A stretch of DNA of 64,000 nt, taken from assembly GCA_958496175.1 (NCBI GenBank), contig OY292276.1, positions 50,357,080 to 50,421,079 of the forward strand, given 5' to 3'. Each line of letters begins with the position of its first letter. The first letter of the stretch is position 1. Shown here piece after piece: positions 36,210 through 49,103 of the stretch. This DNA comes from Sisyra terminalis. Its lineage: Eukaryota; Arthropoda; Insecta; Neuroptera; Sisyridae. The translations under genes and the position numbers were made by a program. The notes beneath the pieces are model-generated. The model saw only the letters and a list, made by a program, of their open reading frames with translations, ran no database searches and was not told where the DNA came from.

Positions 36210-37745
36210 TGCTTTTAACTCAATAATATAAAAGATTTTGAACTAAAATTCTAAGTCACTAAGCTAACTCAATTTATAATTACGTTTTTTCGTCAATTTG
36301 ACATATTTTCTTTCCTTTAACATATAAAAATTGCATGAGCTTTACTATTCTATAAAGCTCAATGTTGGCGCATTTAATAAAAAATAAATACTTTTAAATA
36401 TTTATTTACACAAGGAGAAGTATCAAACTAGAAAAAAGCTTTTCGACGATAAAAATATAATTGAATTAAAATTTATATAATATGATGTTATGATTCAATA
36501 ATAAATGATAGATATAATTCAATTATATTACATAAACTGTAAGTCTTAAAATATATATTAGTTAACAAGAAAACGGATGGAAAACAAATACTCGTATCTT
36601 ATTCATATTACTACATCTGTTTTCAAAGCTTTCAGTAAATAATTTATGAACTCATTCCAATCTCTGTGAAAAATATTCTTCCAACCTATTTATTTTTGAT
36701 TCCAACAAAAAAAAATAATTAAATCAAAAAAATACGGAAGGGAAAAAGGGAAAACAATTATGACTGATTTCAGAGAAAATTTAATAATGTAAAATTAGTT
36801 TCTCGTACAAAATTGATTTTAATTTTATGCAGAAAATATATACATATATATAGCAGCGAAGCTTTTCCATTATAAATTTGTTCAGTGAAAACTTTTCGTT
36901 TCGTCGGTGCTCATTTTACGATACTTTGAACGTATAGTAAAATTAATTTTCTCTTATTTCAACGGTTTTATAATTTTAATATATATTCGAGGCATAAATT
37001 TAAAAATAGAACATGAATGTGTTCCGTATTTGAAACGTTGAATTTCACAAAATTAACGAGAACAAAATAATATTGGAGTTCATTAAACATAACCGAATGA
37101 AACAGAAATTCATAGAAAAAGAATATAAGTAAGTAACAGAAACAATGAGGAAAAAGTCTGCTAATGAAAAACGTGCGTGGAAAGAAGATGTATTGTTAAT
37201 TTTAGCTTTCAAAACTCGTAAAAAGAAGAAATCGAAATATATAGTTAATCAAGTAAGTTGAAAGGGTAATTATTCTTTTCTGTGTCAGAAATAAAAGTTA
37301 TTTGTCGTTATTTCTTTTTACCTAATGATTATTAGTAACAAACGAGTAACAATAGAGAATATAGTGGTATAACTACCTTTCTTTTTTAAAGAAAAATAAA
37401 ATAAAGAAATGCAACCCATTTCTAAAAGATTGAATCCAAAATTATTAATTACTAAGAGCTATATACAGTGTTTTATAAGGTCTGCAAAAATAATAATTAT
37501 GGTATTACTTAAAATGGCTTAAAATTTTGACGGCAAAAAAATTTTTTATTGGCAGAAAATTAATAATTTGATAGCTTTAACTGTTATTTAACAAATCAAT
37601 AGTAGATAATTATGAAAATTCAGTGCTAAACAGTCAAAAAAAAAATCAAATTATCCAAGTTGCACTCCTCGCCATACTATAAGGAGATCATTTATACAAA
37701 TTAAGATGCTCCTCGATTCAAATTAAAACTTATTGAATTTAATAA
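36210..37745. other. AT-rich non-coding stretch
   Basis: Nothing recognised on either strand beyond short TA-rich runs (for example around 36840-36860). Confidence 0.5.
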
Positions 37746-37747
37746 TA

Positions 37748-37971
37748 CAGTGTAATCTCACTAATCCGGCACTATTTAAAATCGGAGGGTGCCGGATTAT
37801 TGGAATGTTCGGATTACTGGATTATAGTGAAAAAGTCATAGGTAATGAATAAAATAAAACATTTCAAAGAGGGAATAAATGTATCTACAGGTATAGAGAC
37901 GCGTGTGCGAAGGGTGCCGGATTATTGGACGTGCCGATCTATCGAAGTGCCGGATTAGTGAGAATATTCTG
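37748..37971. mobile_element. Pogo/Tigger-like MITE (224 bp)
   Basis: The ends are CAGTGTAATCTCACTAATCC and, inverted, CAGAATATTCTCACTAATCC. They are flanked by TA on both sides (37746-37747, 37972-37973). Internal GTGCCGGATTATTGGA-type blocks are repeated near both ends, as in pogo-group non-autonomous elements. Confidence 0.75.
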
Positions 37972-38110
37972 TATTTATAAAGTAACTTTCGCAAAATTTC
38001 TATATTCAAAATCGCGATACTTTATTATAGAAGGTTAAGCATTATACAAAATAATACGACATATTCACAATTCATTGAAAAAGTTTATCTATAATCTAGT
38101 CGAGGATATA

Positions 38111-38240
38111 TTAGGTGAACCGGAAAGTTATTTCATTTTCAAACCTATAATCATTCAAATGCCATTTATCTGCATAAAAGTTATTTCAAAGTGGTACTAA
38201 AGACATTTTATGATTAGAGTAACTCATTACTCTTGTTTTT
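38111..38240. repeat. Solo end of the mariner family found at 38940
   Basis: TTAGGTGAACCGGAAAGTTA..ATTTCATTTTCAAACC and the following ATTCAAATGCCATTTATC..GGTACTAAAGACATTTTATGATTAGAGTAACT match 38940-39060 with ~10% differences. No matching right end was found nearby. Confidence 0.65.
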
Positions 38241-38371
38241 GGAATATAGTTGAAACCTGAATAATTTTTGAAAAAAACGCTTGGAATATAAATAATTAAA
38301 TAAGGAAAATACATAGAAAAAAATTATAGTAAAAATTATCGGTATGAATGCATCTTAACTATTTTTGAAAA

Positions 38372-38900
38372 TTACAATACTTTCGATCGGGTTGCAGCGC
38401 TGCAATAATGAATAACAAAAATTACGACTATTATTGTAATTTTTCTTACAATTTTTTTCTCCATATATATTATTCTAAGAGCCAGTGGTTGGCAACCTGT
38501 ATGTAATTGACCAGACTTAGATTGTTGTACAGGGAGTCTCCATAACCGAACATACATGAATTCGTGAGTCACTAAGTCCGGCGTGGCGGGCGTAGGTGTT
38601 GCGCAGGTACCTCAGGTATTAAAAATTGACTAATTTTAAAAGTATTTGATCACGGCTACCGTTTGGAAATTTAAAAATATATTATTGCTATTATTGAAAA
38701 ATAATCATGGCAGACCATTATCGCGCGGTTAATGTGGCAGACAATTTTAAAGATACCGAAAAATATGACGTTTTGAAATTTAAATGTTCAGATTGGTTCA
38801 GATGCACGACTCTATTAGTTAGATAAGAATGCTGAATACCAGCAGCATGCGTTTTTTGAGCCATTGCGCAAACTCCGATAAATGGGGCTCTTAGACTGTC
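38372..38900. other. Unresolved repeat patch
   Basis: CAGTGGTTGGCAACCTGTAT (38482-38501) resembles a hAT terminus, and GGCAGAC(C/A)A repeats at ~38709 and ~38735. A paired end and target duplication were not found. The minus-strand open frame here shows no domain. Confidence 0.35.
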
Positions 38901-38939
38901 TTAGACTATATACTTATGTCATACTTGCAAAAGATTGTA

Positions 38940-39840
38940 TTAGACGTACTGGAAAGTAATTTCGTTGTTAAACCTATAGTCATTCAATTGCCATTTATCC
39001 GCTTATAAATTATTTAATAGTGGTACTAAAAACATTTTATAATTAGAGTAACTTATTAACTTATAAAAAATTACAAAATATTTCTTATTGCAAAATCTAT
39101 ATTGAAATGGTTAGAACAAAAACCCAAAGGAATACAAATCGGTATTATATGCTCTTCGAGCTCCACTGTATATCAATACAAAGTTGTTCCTTAAAACATT
39201 ATTATGTTAATGTTTATCTAAGTTTATTAGATGATCATTAATGTAAATGATTTTTTTTAAGTTTAAATTCGATAACTTGCATTTCTCCAACTGGTACCAA
39301 CGAAGAATAGCAAAAAATTTAACCACTAAGAAGTTAAGGAAGGAAATGGTGCCAAATGTATGCCAAAATGTCAAAGAGTTGTTAAATAATCCTAATCAAT
39401 TTTGGTCAAATACTCAAAAATGCCAAAGAACTGTTATCAGAGAAAATTCTATGCTGCATCATGGTAATGCAAAACTTCTCTGCAAAAGAAAAGCCCTGGA
39501 AAACACTAATAAATTGGGGGGGGGAATATTGCTCTACTATAATCTGCACTATAATCTTCTAAAGTTATTCCATCAGATTTCTATTTCAATCGTTACAACC
39601 ATTTACTAAGCGGTTTAAAAGCTGAAAAGCTTAAGTGATGTTCAAAATGTAATTTTTTGATATTTTCCTAAGTAATCAATTGATTTTTACTAATTTGGTG
39701 TTAAAAATTTGCTCAATAGATGTTAAAACGTTGATACCATTGAAGCTGATTATATCATTGATTTAAAATCAAGAGTAGTAAGAAAATTTGGTATTTTAAT
39801 TGAATGTTAAAAAAACGAAATTTCTTTCTTGTACACCTAA
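38940..39840 (+). mobile_element. Second mariner element (901 bp) with decayed transposase
   Basis: The left end TTAGACGTACTGGAAAGTAA..TTTCGTT and the reversed right end TTAGGTGTACAAGAAAGAAA..TTTCGTT pair, with TA on both flanks (38938-38939, 39841-39842). The open frame 39247-39609 includes MLHHGNAK, which corresponds to the mariner HDNA motif. The catalytic Asp reads Gly (GGT at 39463). A frameshifted PSDFYF segment (near 39570) follows. A run of eight or nine G near 39517 marks one frameshift. Confidence 0.82.
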
Positions 39841-41594
39841 TATATTCGTATGAGAGAAATGCTATAACAAATATATTAATATTTTATAGTAAATTAAGCG
39901 AGTAAGCTTAAAGTAGTAGTTAAAGTAAAAAAAAAGATTAAAAAATTTTTACTTTTATTACAATTTTGTGTAAAATTGTCAATTTGATTTACTCTTTAAA
40001 CCATCAAATCAATTATAAAATGCAATTTTCTGGTGGAATAACATGTTATAATTCGTCATACAGTAGCGTCAAAGAACCAATCTTCATGCTTCTGAATTCA
40101 AAGCCATAACTTTTGTAAAATAACGAGGAAAATCAATAATTTAGAGAAGGAATACCATAACATTATTAACATATAAAAAATATGATTGATAAAAACATGG
40201 TCAACCTTAAAATGTAGGTCAATTTATATAGATTCGGATATGGTTTCCATCACATTTCAAATAACTGTAATTTTTTAACCAGAAAGACTATTGAGCTTTA
40301 AATTATTTAAATTTCAGATCTATAAAATTTTCCCAGTGGGAGATACTTAAGAGCAAAGATACGAATTTTTGAGGAAAAATTCATCGTTGAATGACCATAA
40401 AAACTAAAGGGATGAAAAAAAAGTTAAAAATTTTATAGCAAACTATTGAATTTTCTATCCCAATTAAGTTGAAATTTGAACCCTGTTTTTCAATACAAAT
40501 AATAAAGATAGGAAAATGTTTTATGGCTTGATTTTAAGATACTTTTATTATGATTAAAATAACTATAAATTATTATTTCAAGCAATCCGGAATGGAAATA
40601 TTATTTACTTTAACAAGGATTGTATAATTTAAATGCAACTAAGAAATATAGTTCGATATACCTAGCTTATCGTTTCGAGAATATTATTTGATTGAAAAGC
40701 TTTCTAATCATTTTATGACATTGTTTTACTCAAAAAACCAACATTTACCAATTGTCAATGTAAAAGTTATTCATAGTGTCCGACCGAAACTAGTTTTTAC
40801 GACCGAAACCGAAACTTCCATATATGATCATATTTTCGTAGGGAAAAAAAGTTAATCCTAATTAATCAGTCTTTACGTTTAAATCCTTAAGATACATAGT
40901 ATTCATTTAGATTCATCAAGATTTGCAATGTTTGGGTTCTTACAAGAACAAATTCATAAACCTCCCTCCCACCCCCAAAGTAAAATTCCGAATCCACACC
41001 TGTTAAAAGTAAATTACAAACGAAACAATAAATTAACTTCGCTTATTTTAGAAGCAAATATTTTTTGCAGTAAGCCCGGAAAATATATTTCATTTATCAG
41101 AAAAAAAATTTATATTGCACTAATTGTTACAGAACATAATTTTTCCATTAAAAAATATACTTGATAAAAGTCTATAAATTCAAATTTCATGGCTATGGAA
41201 TAGAGATCCCTTATTCATAGAAGTGGTGGATCCATAAAGGTTATTAAATTTCATGGTCATGTAATCAAAATCCCTTATAACAGAGAATCCTCTAGACGTA
41301 GTTTGATTCATCTATTAGTGGCAAAAATTTTAAATGTAATTAAATATAATATTTCCAGCAATTATCCCCATAGCACCAACAAATTTTATCTCTTGACAGA
41401 GAATACATATGAATACATATAGAATACATTATGATAAAATGGATAAAATTAATGGAAACATCTTAAATCTTAAATAACTATTCTAGGTATCTAAATATGT
41501 TCAGTAATTATAGTGTACAAATGTTGTATACTTTTGACACTTCTTTCCATAGATGATATTTTAAACGAATTTAGACGAATTTCTAATCTATCTA
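39841..41594. other. AT-rich non-coding stretch
   Basis: No gene or repeat is recognised; the open frame 40928-41164 is low complexity at its start (Pro/His-rich from a C-rich run) and has no domain. Confidence 0.45.
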
Positions 41595-42537
41595 TCTATT
41601 ATTATAAAGAGGAAAGATTTGATTGTTTGTTTGCTTTGAATAGGGTCCAAAACTACTTGACCGATTTGAAAAATTCTTTCACTGTTGGGAAGCTACACTA
41701 TTTCCGGCGAACATAGGCTATATTAAATTTTCAAAAAAGTTAGGGATCCATACTAAAACTCCAATAATGTAACCCAAGGTCTGAAAAAATTACCAAAAAA
41801 CATTCTTTTATCGCGTGCGCTGCGAAAACTATTGGTTATAGAACAAAATAATGTAGTACAATTTTGCAGAACATATCATTATCTACAAAAAATAGAGCGA
41901 CAGCATATGTCTAACTATTATAGTTATGTCACAATAAATGGTTTTTCATTTTAAAAAATATATACAAATGCCACCGCTATAAAAGCTCTTTTATTTATAC
42001 TTAGGGATTAATCCTTATCAAAATAAATGACTTCATATTTAAGTTTGCTTCAATACCATTATATAACTTTTTGAGTTATTCAATTTGAACATTCCATTCG
42101 AAAGATATTACAAGTTTAAAAATGTAGGATATTTGAAAAATATCGCATGGTCACCCCATTTTACTTATAATTAAGACCAACTTTATTGATCTTGGCGATA
42201 TTTTTTATTTATGTATAGATGCTGATTGATTTACAGATTATCTGGTCTACGGTAGGTATACCTACCGTAGCTATACGCAATAGACATACTCTTTTTAGAT
42301 ATTTATAAATATTTTTTGAAAATTAATTAATTATTACATAGAACAATTTTATTCTTTGCAACAGTTTATTAAATGTGTCTTTAAAGTTGACGAAATAGTG
42401 TTTTTAAGTATGATTATGTTTTTCATAAAAGAAATAAGAAAAATAAAAATTTTCATAAACCACTACAAATGGAAAATTTGAAAAGAAAACATAATCTTCA
42501 CCTACGTTACGCAGACGAAGTTGCGGGGATCAGCTAG
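41595..42537 (+). mobile_element. Helitron-like non-autonomous element, copy 2
   Basis: It is in the same orientation as copy 1 and nearly the same length (943 vs 945 bp). It begins TCTATTATTATAAAGAGG, ends GGGGATCAGCTAG and is inserted between A (41594) and T (42538). It keeps the 24-bp palindrome at 42247-42270. The open frame 41513-41716 runs from flanking DNA into the element and is not a gene. Confidence 0.84.
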
Positions 42538-44138
42538 TTAGGTACATAAAATGGTATAAATTAAAATATAAAACGAAACCCTTAAAGTGTAACTCCAAGA
42601 TGACTCATAACTATAACTATACCTAAATTTTCTCGTGGATATTTATAGACTTTTACTTCTTATCACTTTATAAATAGGTTTTTCTAATACTTAAGAGCTC
42701 AAGATAGTATTTCTTCTGCTTAATGAGAGTCAAATTACACTTTTTCATATCAATTTCATTAAGATTTTTTTTTAAAACTTACCTAAAAATACTAACTACA
42801 TTATAATCGAATTTCGTTTGAAAACATAAACCTGTTATTTATTAAGAATCATTTCAAATTTTACTCTGAAAAAAAAAACTTTATATTTGTATTTTGTTTG
42901 GCTTCTACAGGGATGCTATTTGAAAATTCATTGAGAAACTTTCATGAAGTTCAAAACAAAATACAAGTGGATGCGCTTTTTTTTAATGAAATGTAACGTT
43001 TTAGGTAGAAATTTATTTTTATTTGGTTCGTTTTTTTATCAAAACTAGAGTGGTAAAAAGTTCATGAATATTAATTAAGCAATTTAAAAATAACTGCAAT
43101 AACTGCTTTATACGGAAAACTCGAATTGTTTCCAATATATTTTTTTTAAAAGGATCTTTTGAATATATAAACTTCTTTTTACGAAGAAAAAACTTCGATT
43201 TAGAGGTGAAATATATTCTTTTAAACACCACTTAGCATGAATTTATGGAATCCAATTAGACGTAGGTAATCTTTTTTGTAATCCTTTTCATACTTTCGAT
43301 TTCTTTGGTCACACTTGTGTGGGGTCGAGATCAATACTTCAAATGTCGTTAAGAATAACGAGCAAGTTTCTGTGATTTTTTTTTATTTGGGAAAAGAAAA
43401 TCTAAGTTTATCACTGTACCTAACGGCACTATTACCTACTGCACCAGTGTTTTGCAAACTGTCGTATAAACTGTAAACCTTTTTTTAATAGTCACAATTT
43501 TTGTGGGACACTGGGTCGTTAAAGAAATGTTTATGACCAAGAAAAACCGATATTTGATTTAATTCTTTTTTTTTTGTCATTTTGTTGCGTTTTTATTGCC
43601 AGTTAGCGACGAGGGGTTATGGGATGGAAGCAAAACTCCCTTGACAAAGATAACAAACTGGTATTTTAATTTTTTTTTTAAATTTTTTGTACACAAATTT
43701 CATACTATGTAGTTATGTATTTCTTTTTTAGTTTTATTTATGAAACACTTTAAAACAAATTTGAACATTAATGACTCTATTGTTCTTAATGGTATAGTAA
43801 ACCAAGATATGTTTTTATCTCCCAAAGTCTACTAATTAATTACAGAACCATAATCTTAACGACTTAGCCTCCAGTAGGACTTGTATTTGCTAGGATATTT
43901 CCAATAATTTCGGTTACAAAAATAAAATTATGTAATATTAACCAATTTAAGCTTCAACGTTAATCTCATGTAGCTATTCGAATATATAAATATTCCTTAA
44001 CCTCTATAATGTAGTAAGAATACAAATTTTGCCAGGGGGAGTACAATTTTGTGTAATTTTTCCTATTTTTCAGAAAAATTATATTGATTTGGTTTTAATG
44101 TATTATAAATGCAATATTTGCATTTGAACAATCATTCC
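42538..44138. other. AT-rich non-coding stretch
   Basis: Nothing recognised; the minus-strand frame 43019-43231 is a Lys/Phe/Ile-rich low-complexity peptide. Confidence 0.5.
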
Positions 44139-44146
44139 TGTATAAA

Positions 44147-44772
44147 CAGAGATGTGTAAAAAAGTTTAAGAAATCTATTTCAGTACAAAATGCAAATATT
44201 TTTTACATTTTCTATTTCAAACATAAAATACGAAATATTTTTTCATTTTATATTTAAAATATTAAATGCAAAATACTTCTTTAAATTATTCTTTTCTTTC
44301 CTTTATTTTATTAGATTTTTATCCAAACAAAGGATAAATTATAATTATTGCTAATTTAATCTCCAGCATCTTTTTGCTTTTGTTAGCCATAGTGATTAAA
44401 AAAATAAAAAAAAACAACTATTTTTGCCACATTAATTTACAGTTGACAAATTTTGTCAAGCCTACTAGTGGCCGAGTGGTCCAAAACTGGTAAGTGTTGG
44501 GTTCAATCCTCGTAGCAAGCAAATTTTCTATATTACTCGACTACAGATTTTTATAAACCCTAGAGACCCCAAAGACCTTAGTAGTTATAAAGCAACGAAA
44601 TAACAATTAAAAAAAAAATTATCAAAAAATATTTTGCAAATACGCCCTAAAAAGTATTTCAAATAAAATAGAAAATGCTTTCCTATAGAAAGCGCTTGTA
44701 TTTAAATACAAAATGGAAATAGGGATTTTGCATGTCAAATAGGTACTACTATTTGGAAATGTCTCATCTCTG
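44147..44772. mobile_element. hAT-type element, 8-bp TSD, with a SINE nested inside
   Basis: The ends are CAGAGATGTG and, inverted, CAGAGATGAG. They are flanked by the perfect octamer TGTATAAA (44139-44146 and 44773-44780). The interior is rich in AAATGCAAAATA/TATTTTGCATTT-like segments that pair across the centre. A SINE (44461-44618) sits in the middle, so the hAT inserted first. Confidence 0.83.
44461..44618 (+). repeat. tRNA-derived SINE, copy A
   Basis: The head GTGGCCGAGTGG (box A like) and GGGTTCAATCC (box B like) are followed by a non-tRNA body with CTAGAGAC..AAGACCTTAGTAGTTATAAAG, ending in an A-rich tail. The head is that of a Ser/Leu-type tRNA, but the acceptor stem does not close. 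It matches copy B on the opposite strand, with a deletion between the boxes. Confidence 0.78.
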
Positions 44773-44934
44773 TGTATAAATAACCATTTCCAATTTTTTA
44801 TTTATTTTCAAATAAATTGCACAATCTGCATAGGGTCGCAATAAGTGCATTCAATCCATAGACAATCACATGTAAGCACTAGTCCCAGTAGATTTGTGCT
44901 GTATAAGTACAAAGATTTTTAATAATCAATAGCG

Positions 44935-45025
44935 ACAATAACAATAATAGTAATTTTTATAGCAATAACAACAATCATAAAAACAATCAACAGTAGCAAT
45001 AAGAATAATAATAATTTCCAAAATT
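44935..45025. repeat. (AAT/CAA)n low-complexity tract
   Basis: Alternating AATAATAG, AATAACAACAATC and AATAAGAATAATAAT triplets. Confidence 0.6.
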
Positions 45026-45160
45026 TGGAATTGTTTTTTTTAAAAATAGTTCAGATTTTGCATTTCGGAGATTTAAATTCGAGATTAATTTTGAAGCTTT
45101 AGCTTCATGATGCTTACATTCTGTAGTAAGAAATGCATCTATAGGTGGATGAAAAAAGGA

Positions 45161-46699
45161 TATATCCTGGCCATTGAAATAGGACCACTAATATTTTTGT
45201 CAATTCCTTGAAACATCGACCTGTTTCATAAAAAACCAAAGGTATTAACAATTATAAAAATCCTCTTATTATCTTTGAATAAGCATTATTGAAACAATTT
45301 AAGTTAATCTTAATTAACTTTCAACCCTACTAATTTTCTGGGAATCGTTTATAGTTAAATCCTTTTAAATATATCATTCAGCAATATTCTTAAAAGTATA
45401 TATAAGGTTACAAGAAAAGTTTAAAATTGTAATTTTTTCACAAACTCTTATAATATATAAGTACTTTCGAGAGCTTATTTCAACACAATTGTTCAAGAGT
45501 AAAGTACGATTGCTTCCTTATTTGTAATTGCATATCAAAAAGTGGGTACAGGTAAAGATATTAGTGAAAATAAACGATCAACCGTACTGGCTTTAATATG
45601 ACCAACAAATTTTCCTTTCGGAAAATTTTTAAGAAAAATGAATTTCCCATCAAGCCGTATTGAGAATCCATGAAAAGTCATCATCACCACCAATCGAATG
45701 AATCTCAACAATCATTGAAATTGTGGAGAAGTCAGGTAAACAAAGCTTCGAATAGATCGTAAGATATTCAAGAAAATCGTTTTTCAACATTAAAAAATTT
45801 GCATCTTGATCTACTTAATTTTGGAATACCAATTTCCATGAGGACGTTACGAAAACGATTGTATGAAGCTGGCCTAAAAATGAACAAAATCAGGCTTCAG
45901 TTTCCCAGGGAGTACCATCATTTTACCGTAGAAGATTTTACAAAGGTAAAAATAATTTAAAACACACTTCTTATACTATTTATTATTTCTATCAAGTAAT
46001 GTACTTTTAAAAATGTTATAAAATTGTTATTTTTTAGGTAGTTTTTAGCGATGAGTGTCGGTTAGAAGCTATAAATTTCTTCGGGAAAATCTGAAGAAAG
46101 ATATTAGAAAGATAGTACTTCAACATTTAAAAGACACCCATCATTCACAATGATATGGTCCTGTATATAAGTAGAAGGTCCTGGACCGCTGTATTTTGTT
46201 GATTGTACAATGAATAGCAATCGATATTTAAAACTAATGGACGATATTTTGATGATTTATGACGCAGAGGAACTTGGAACAAATTAATGCATGAAGGTGC
46301 ACTCTCACATAGTGCCGAATGCATAAAAAATAAATCAAAAACCTCCGGAATCCCAGTTCATACTTGACCGGGTTATTCCCCTGATCTTAATCCTATTGTA
46401 AAACCCAAGTTTACTCTTCCAATAATCCGTATCTTGATATTTAAAATCTAAAGTTACCGAAACATAGCAAAACAGCGCTAATTATAGAAATGATTAGCCA
46501 TGGTTTTAAAAATAGAGGTGCTTTAACCAAATATTAGTATAAATTAACAAATTGTGTACATATTTTAAAAATAATTATCAAATCAACATTAGAATAAGTT
46601 TTTGAGTTATTGAATTACTTTCAAAAACAAAGTTTTTAACCCGTTTTCACAAAACCTACAATAATTTTTAGGGGGTCCTAATTCAATGGCCAAGGACTG
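45161..46699 (+). mobile_element. Tc1-type transposon relic
   Basis: The left end TCCTGGCCATTGAAATAGGACCACTAA and the inverted right end CAGTCCTTGGCCATTGAATTAGGACCCCC pair in the classical Tc1 way; a TA follows the right end (46700-46701). Between them are decayed transposase segments: SRIENP and a helix-turn-helix area near 45640-45800, VVFSDECRLEA near 46038-46070, and PDLNPI near 46383. Many stops make it non-functional. A canonical GT-AG interval (45946-46037, 92 bp) separates EDFTK from VVFSDE and reads like an intron. Confidence 0.8.
45946..46037 (+). other. Apparent intron inside the Tc1 transposase
   Basis: AAG|GTAAAAATAA at the left and a T-rich tract ending TTTTTTAG|GTAGTT at the right. 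Removing it joins residues ..DFTK and VVFSDE in frame, directly before the second catalytic motif. An AT-rich insertion that happens to carry GT and AG is the alternative. Confidence 0.5.
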
Positions 46700-46701
46700 T
46701 A

Positions 46702-47990
46702 AGTTTCTATATTTTGTTAACTTTTTTGGTATTAGCAATAGGCAGATACTACTGTATTATATGAATACTATTGTATTATATGAATTAAGCAAAATTAAGC
46801 ATACTCGTGCAGCATACCCGTAAAGAACTGAATTTTCTGCACCAATGAAAAAAACATAAGAGAAAAAAGTATTTAATCTTTTACACAAAAATCGAACTCC
46901 AAAACCGTAAAGGACCTCTACCAAAACAAACAAGCTCGCATCATTATTATTTACTGTTGACCGAAATTTATTAGTTGTACAATATTAACAAGGGCGCGTG
47001 GTCGCCATAAATTTGCACCACAGCCCAGAAATTCCTAGCTGTAACCAAATTGTTTTTCCCCACGAACGCAATCGTAATAAATCCAACTAACTGAAAAATA
47101 ACAAAATTATGTCACATAAACAAGCTCAATGTTAAAGATAAACGGTCACATTTAAGGTAAAATGCCGATCGATATTAAGTGAGGGAAAAACAACCATTAT
47201 ACTATTTATCCTACTTTCCAAAAACCAATTTTCTCAACACAAGAAATACAACGAATGTAACAAGATGCCGTAATTTTCTTTTTAGGTCTATTAAACTTTT
47301 ACAAAGAAAATCAACCAGCAAATGGCTCTGTAACTGCTATTACGACAAATTTATGTCCCATGAAAAATTACTTAAGGATAGTTCTTCCGTTTCCCTTTTT
47401 TCCTTTCAATCAAGAAATTTAGTATTTACTTTCATTTATCAAATAATTGTATTCCCATTAAATGAATATTTTAGCTAAATTTGCTTGAATTCCCCATAGC
47501 TGATTATTTCAAATTAAAAAAAAATGTTACATTTTTTGAACTTATGCATAGTGTCGGTGAAGGCCATAACAATTGTTTACGCCGTAATCACTAGAAAAAA
47601 AAACACATTTTTAAATAGCAAATGTTATAAAAGGAGACAAACGAATGTTTTACAGTTATTTAATGAAAATTGAAGTTGATAAAAAATTTGTTATATATGT
47701 ACTTAGCCATTTCGTACTTAGCCTTAGTACGCCTGGCTCTTCCAAACTAAATGATTAACTTTAATATAGTTTTCTTTATAATTTAGAGAACTTATTCCGA
47801 AAAGTCTATTAAATGATTACAACCTAAAGTAAATATAATTAACAAAGAATTTTTACATATGTATCAATGAAAACGAAAAATTAAATATTCTTGCTATCAA
47901 AAACAGCTGGATAATTTCTCACACCTACGCTGATTATATCCTATATATATATATCAAAATAATTTACATAGGTATTAAAGAGTTGGAAGT
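46702..47990. other. AT-rich non-coding stretch
   Basis: A short direct repeat ACTGTATTATATGAATTA occurs near 46751 and 46771. The open frame 47179-47478 has no recognised domain. No other structure. Confidence 0.45.
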
Positions 47991-47996
47991 ATAAAC

Positions 47997-48400
47997 GTCT
48001 AAAAACTACGCATCAATGTCTGTTCATTTTCTTATGTTGATTTACAGTAAAATTTTTAAAAAATTTAACTTTATTCTTTTCTTTGGTCCAAAATAATCAC
48101 TTTTACAGGGAGCGGGGGAGGGATGAAAATTCTCACACAATTGCAGTGGAGGATTTACCAGCAAATTTTCCACTTAGGGCGGAAAATATAAAAAAAATAT
48201 AAAGGTCTAAAAACTACGGATCAATGTGTGTTCATTTTCTTATGTTGATTTACAGTAAAATTTTTAAAAAATTTAACTCTATTCTTTTCTTTGGTCCAAA
48301 ATAATCACTTTTACAGGAAATGGGGGGATGAAAATTCTCACAAATTTACAGAGGTGGATTTACCAGCAAATTTTCCGCCTTAGACGGAAAATTTTCAGGT
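47997..48400. repeat. 208-bp tandem duplication (2 copies)
   Basis: GTCTAAAAACTACG at 47997 recurs at 48205; both copies continue through TGTTCATTTTCTTATGTTGA, GGTCCAAAATAATCACTTTT and TTACCAGCAAATTTTCC. The offset is 208 bp with small differences. Non-coding. Confidence 0.82.
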
Positions 48401-49103
48401 GTGGTACATTTGGCCTAAACATTTGCTAATCATAGGGAAAATCGATGTAATAGCGGCGATAGAACACAATTTAGAATTCCATTGATAGAATTAATATATA
48501 ATTTATATGATTGCGAAATAGGGTACCGAATTTCAAAGATTAGTAGATGCGGCGAAAATTGAATAGACTACTGGCGGCAAATTTGTAAATCCACCGATTT
48601 ACATATTACTTATCTACCGATTACATGAGTTAAAAATCCAGTAGAAAAGAGAAATAGGTCCCAAAGGATTGGATAGTCGCTACCGTTTTCTGTACAACAC
48701 GAGTTGCATTCGAAAGCCAATGCTTTTGCTTTCTAAGAATCAAAACACAATAGGTAATCTCTGAATGCATAATCTTACGGTTTCCAGAAATATTCTATAA
48801 GAATCCATATTATCCCAAAATCCCATATTATTCCCATAAAATGTTTCAAAGATGAAACCTTAACGTTCACTAGTCCAGCTTATGATAGTTATTGAAAGAA
48901 GTAAAGATTAATCTAACTTTTAAGACGTTCTTCCAATCTCTAGTTCCACAATAACCCTTATAGTAACCCGACCGTTGGGGGAACATTGCTTTAGAAGTGT
49001 GTAATAAGCATGAAAAAAATATATGTATATATTTTTTGTACTTAAGTCATTTTAAGTATTTGCTAAGAAAGTTTTAAATTTCAACTGACATAAAATTCGC
49101 ATT

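Noticed and set aside
47179..47478. 99-codon open frame
   Set aside because: No similarity recognised and starts in AT-rich DNA without supporting features; considered chance.
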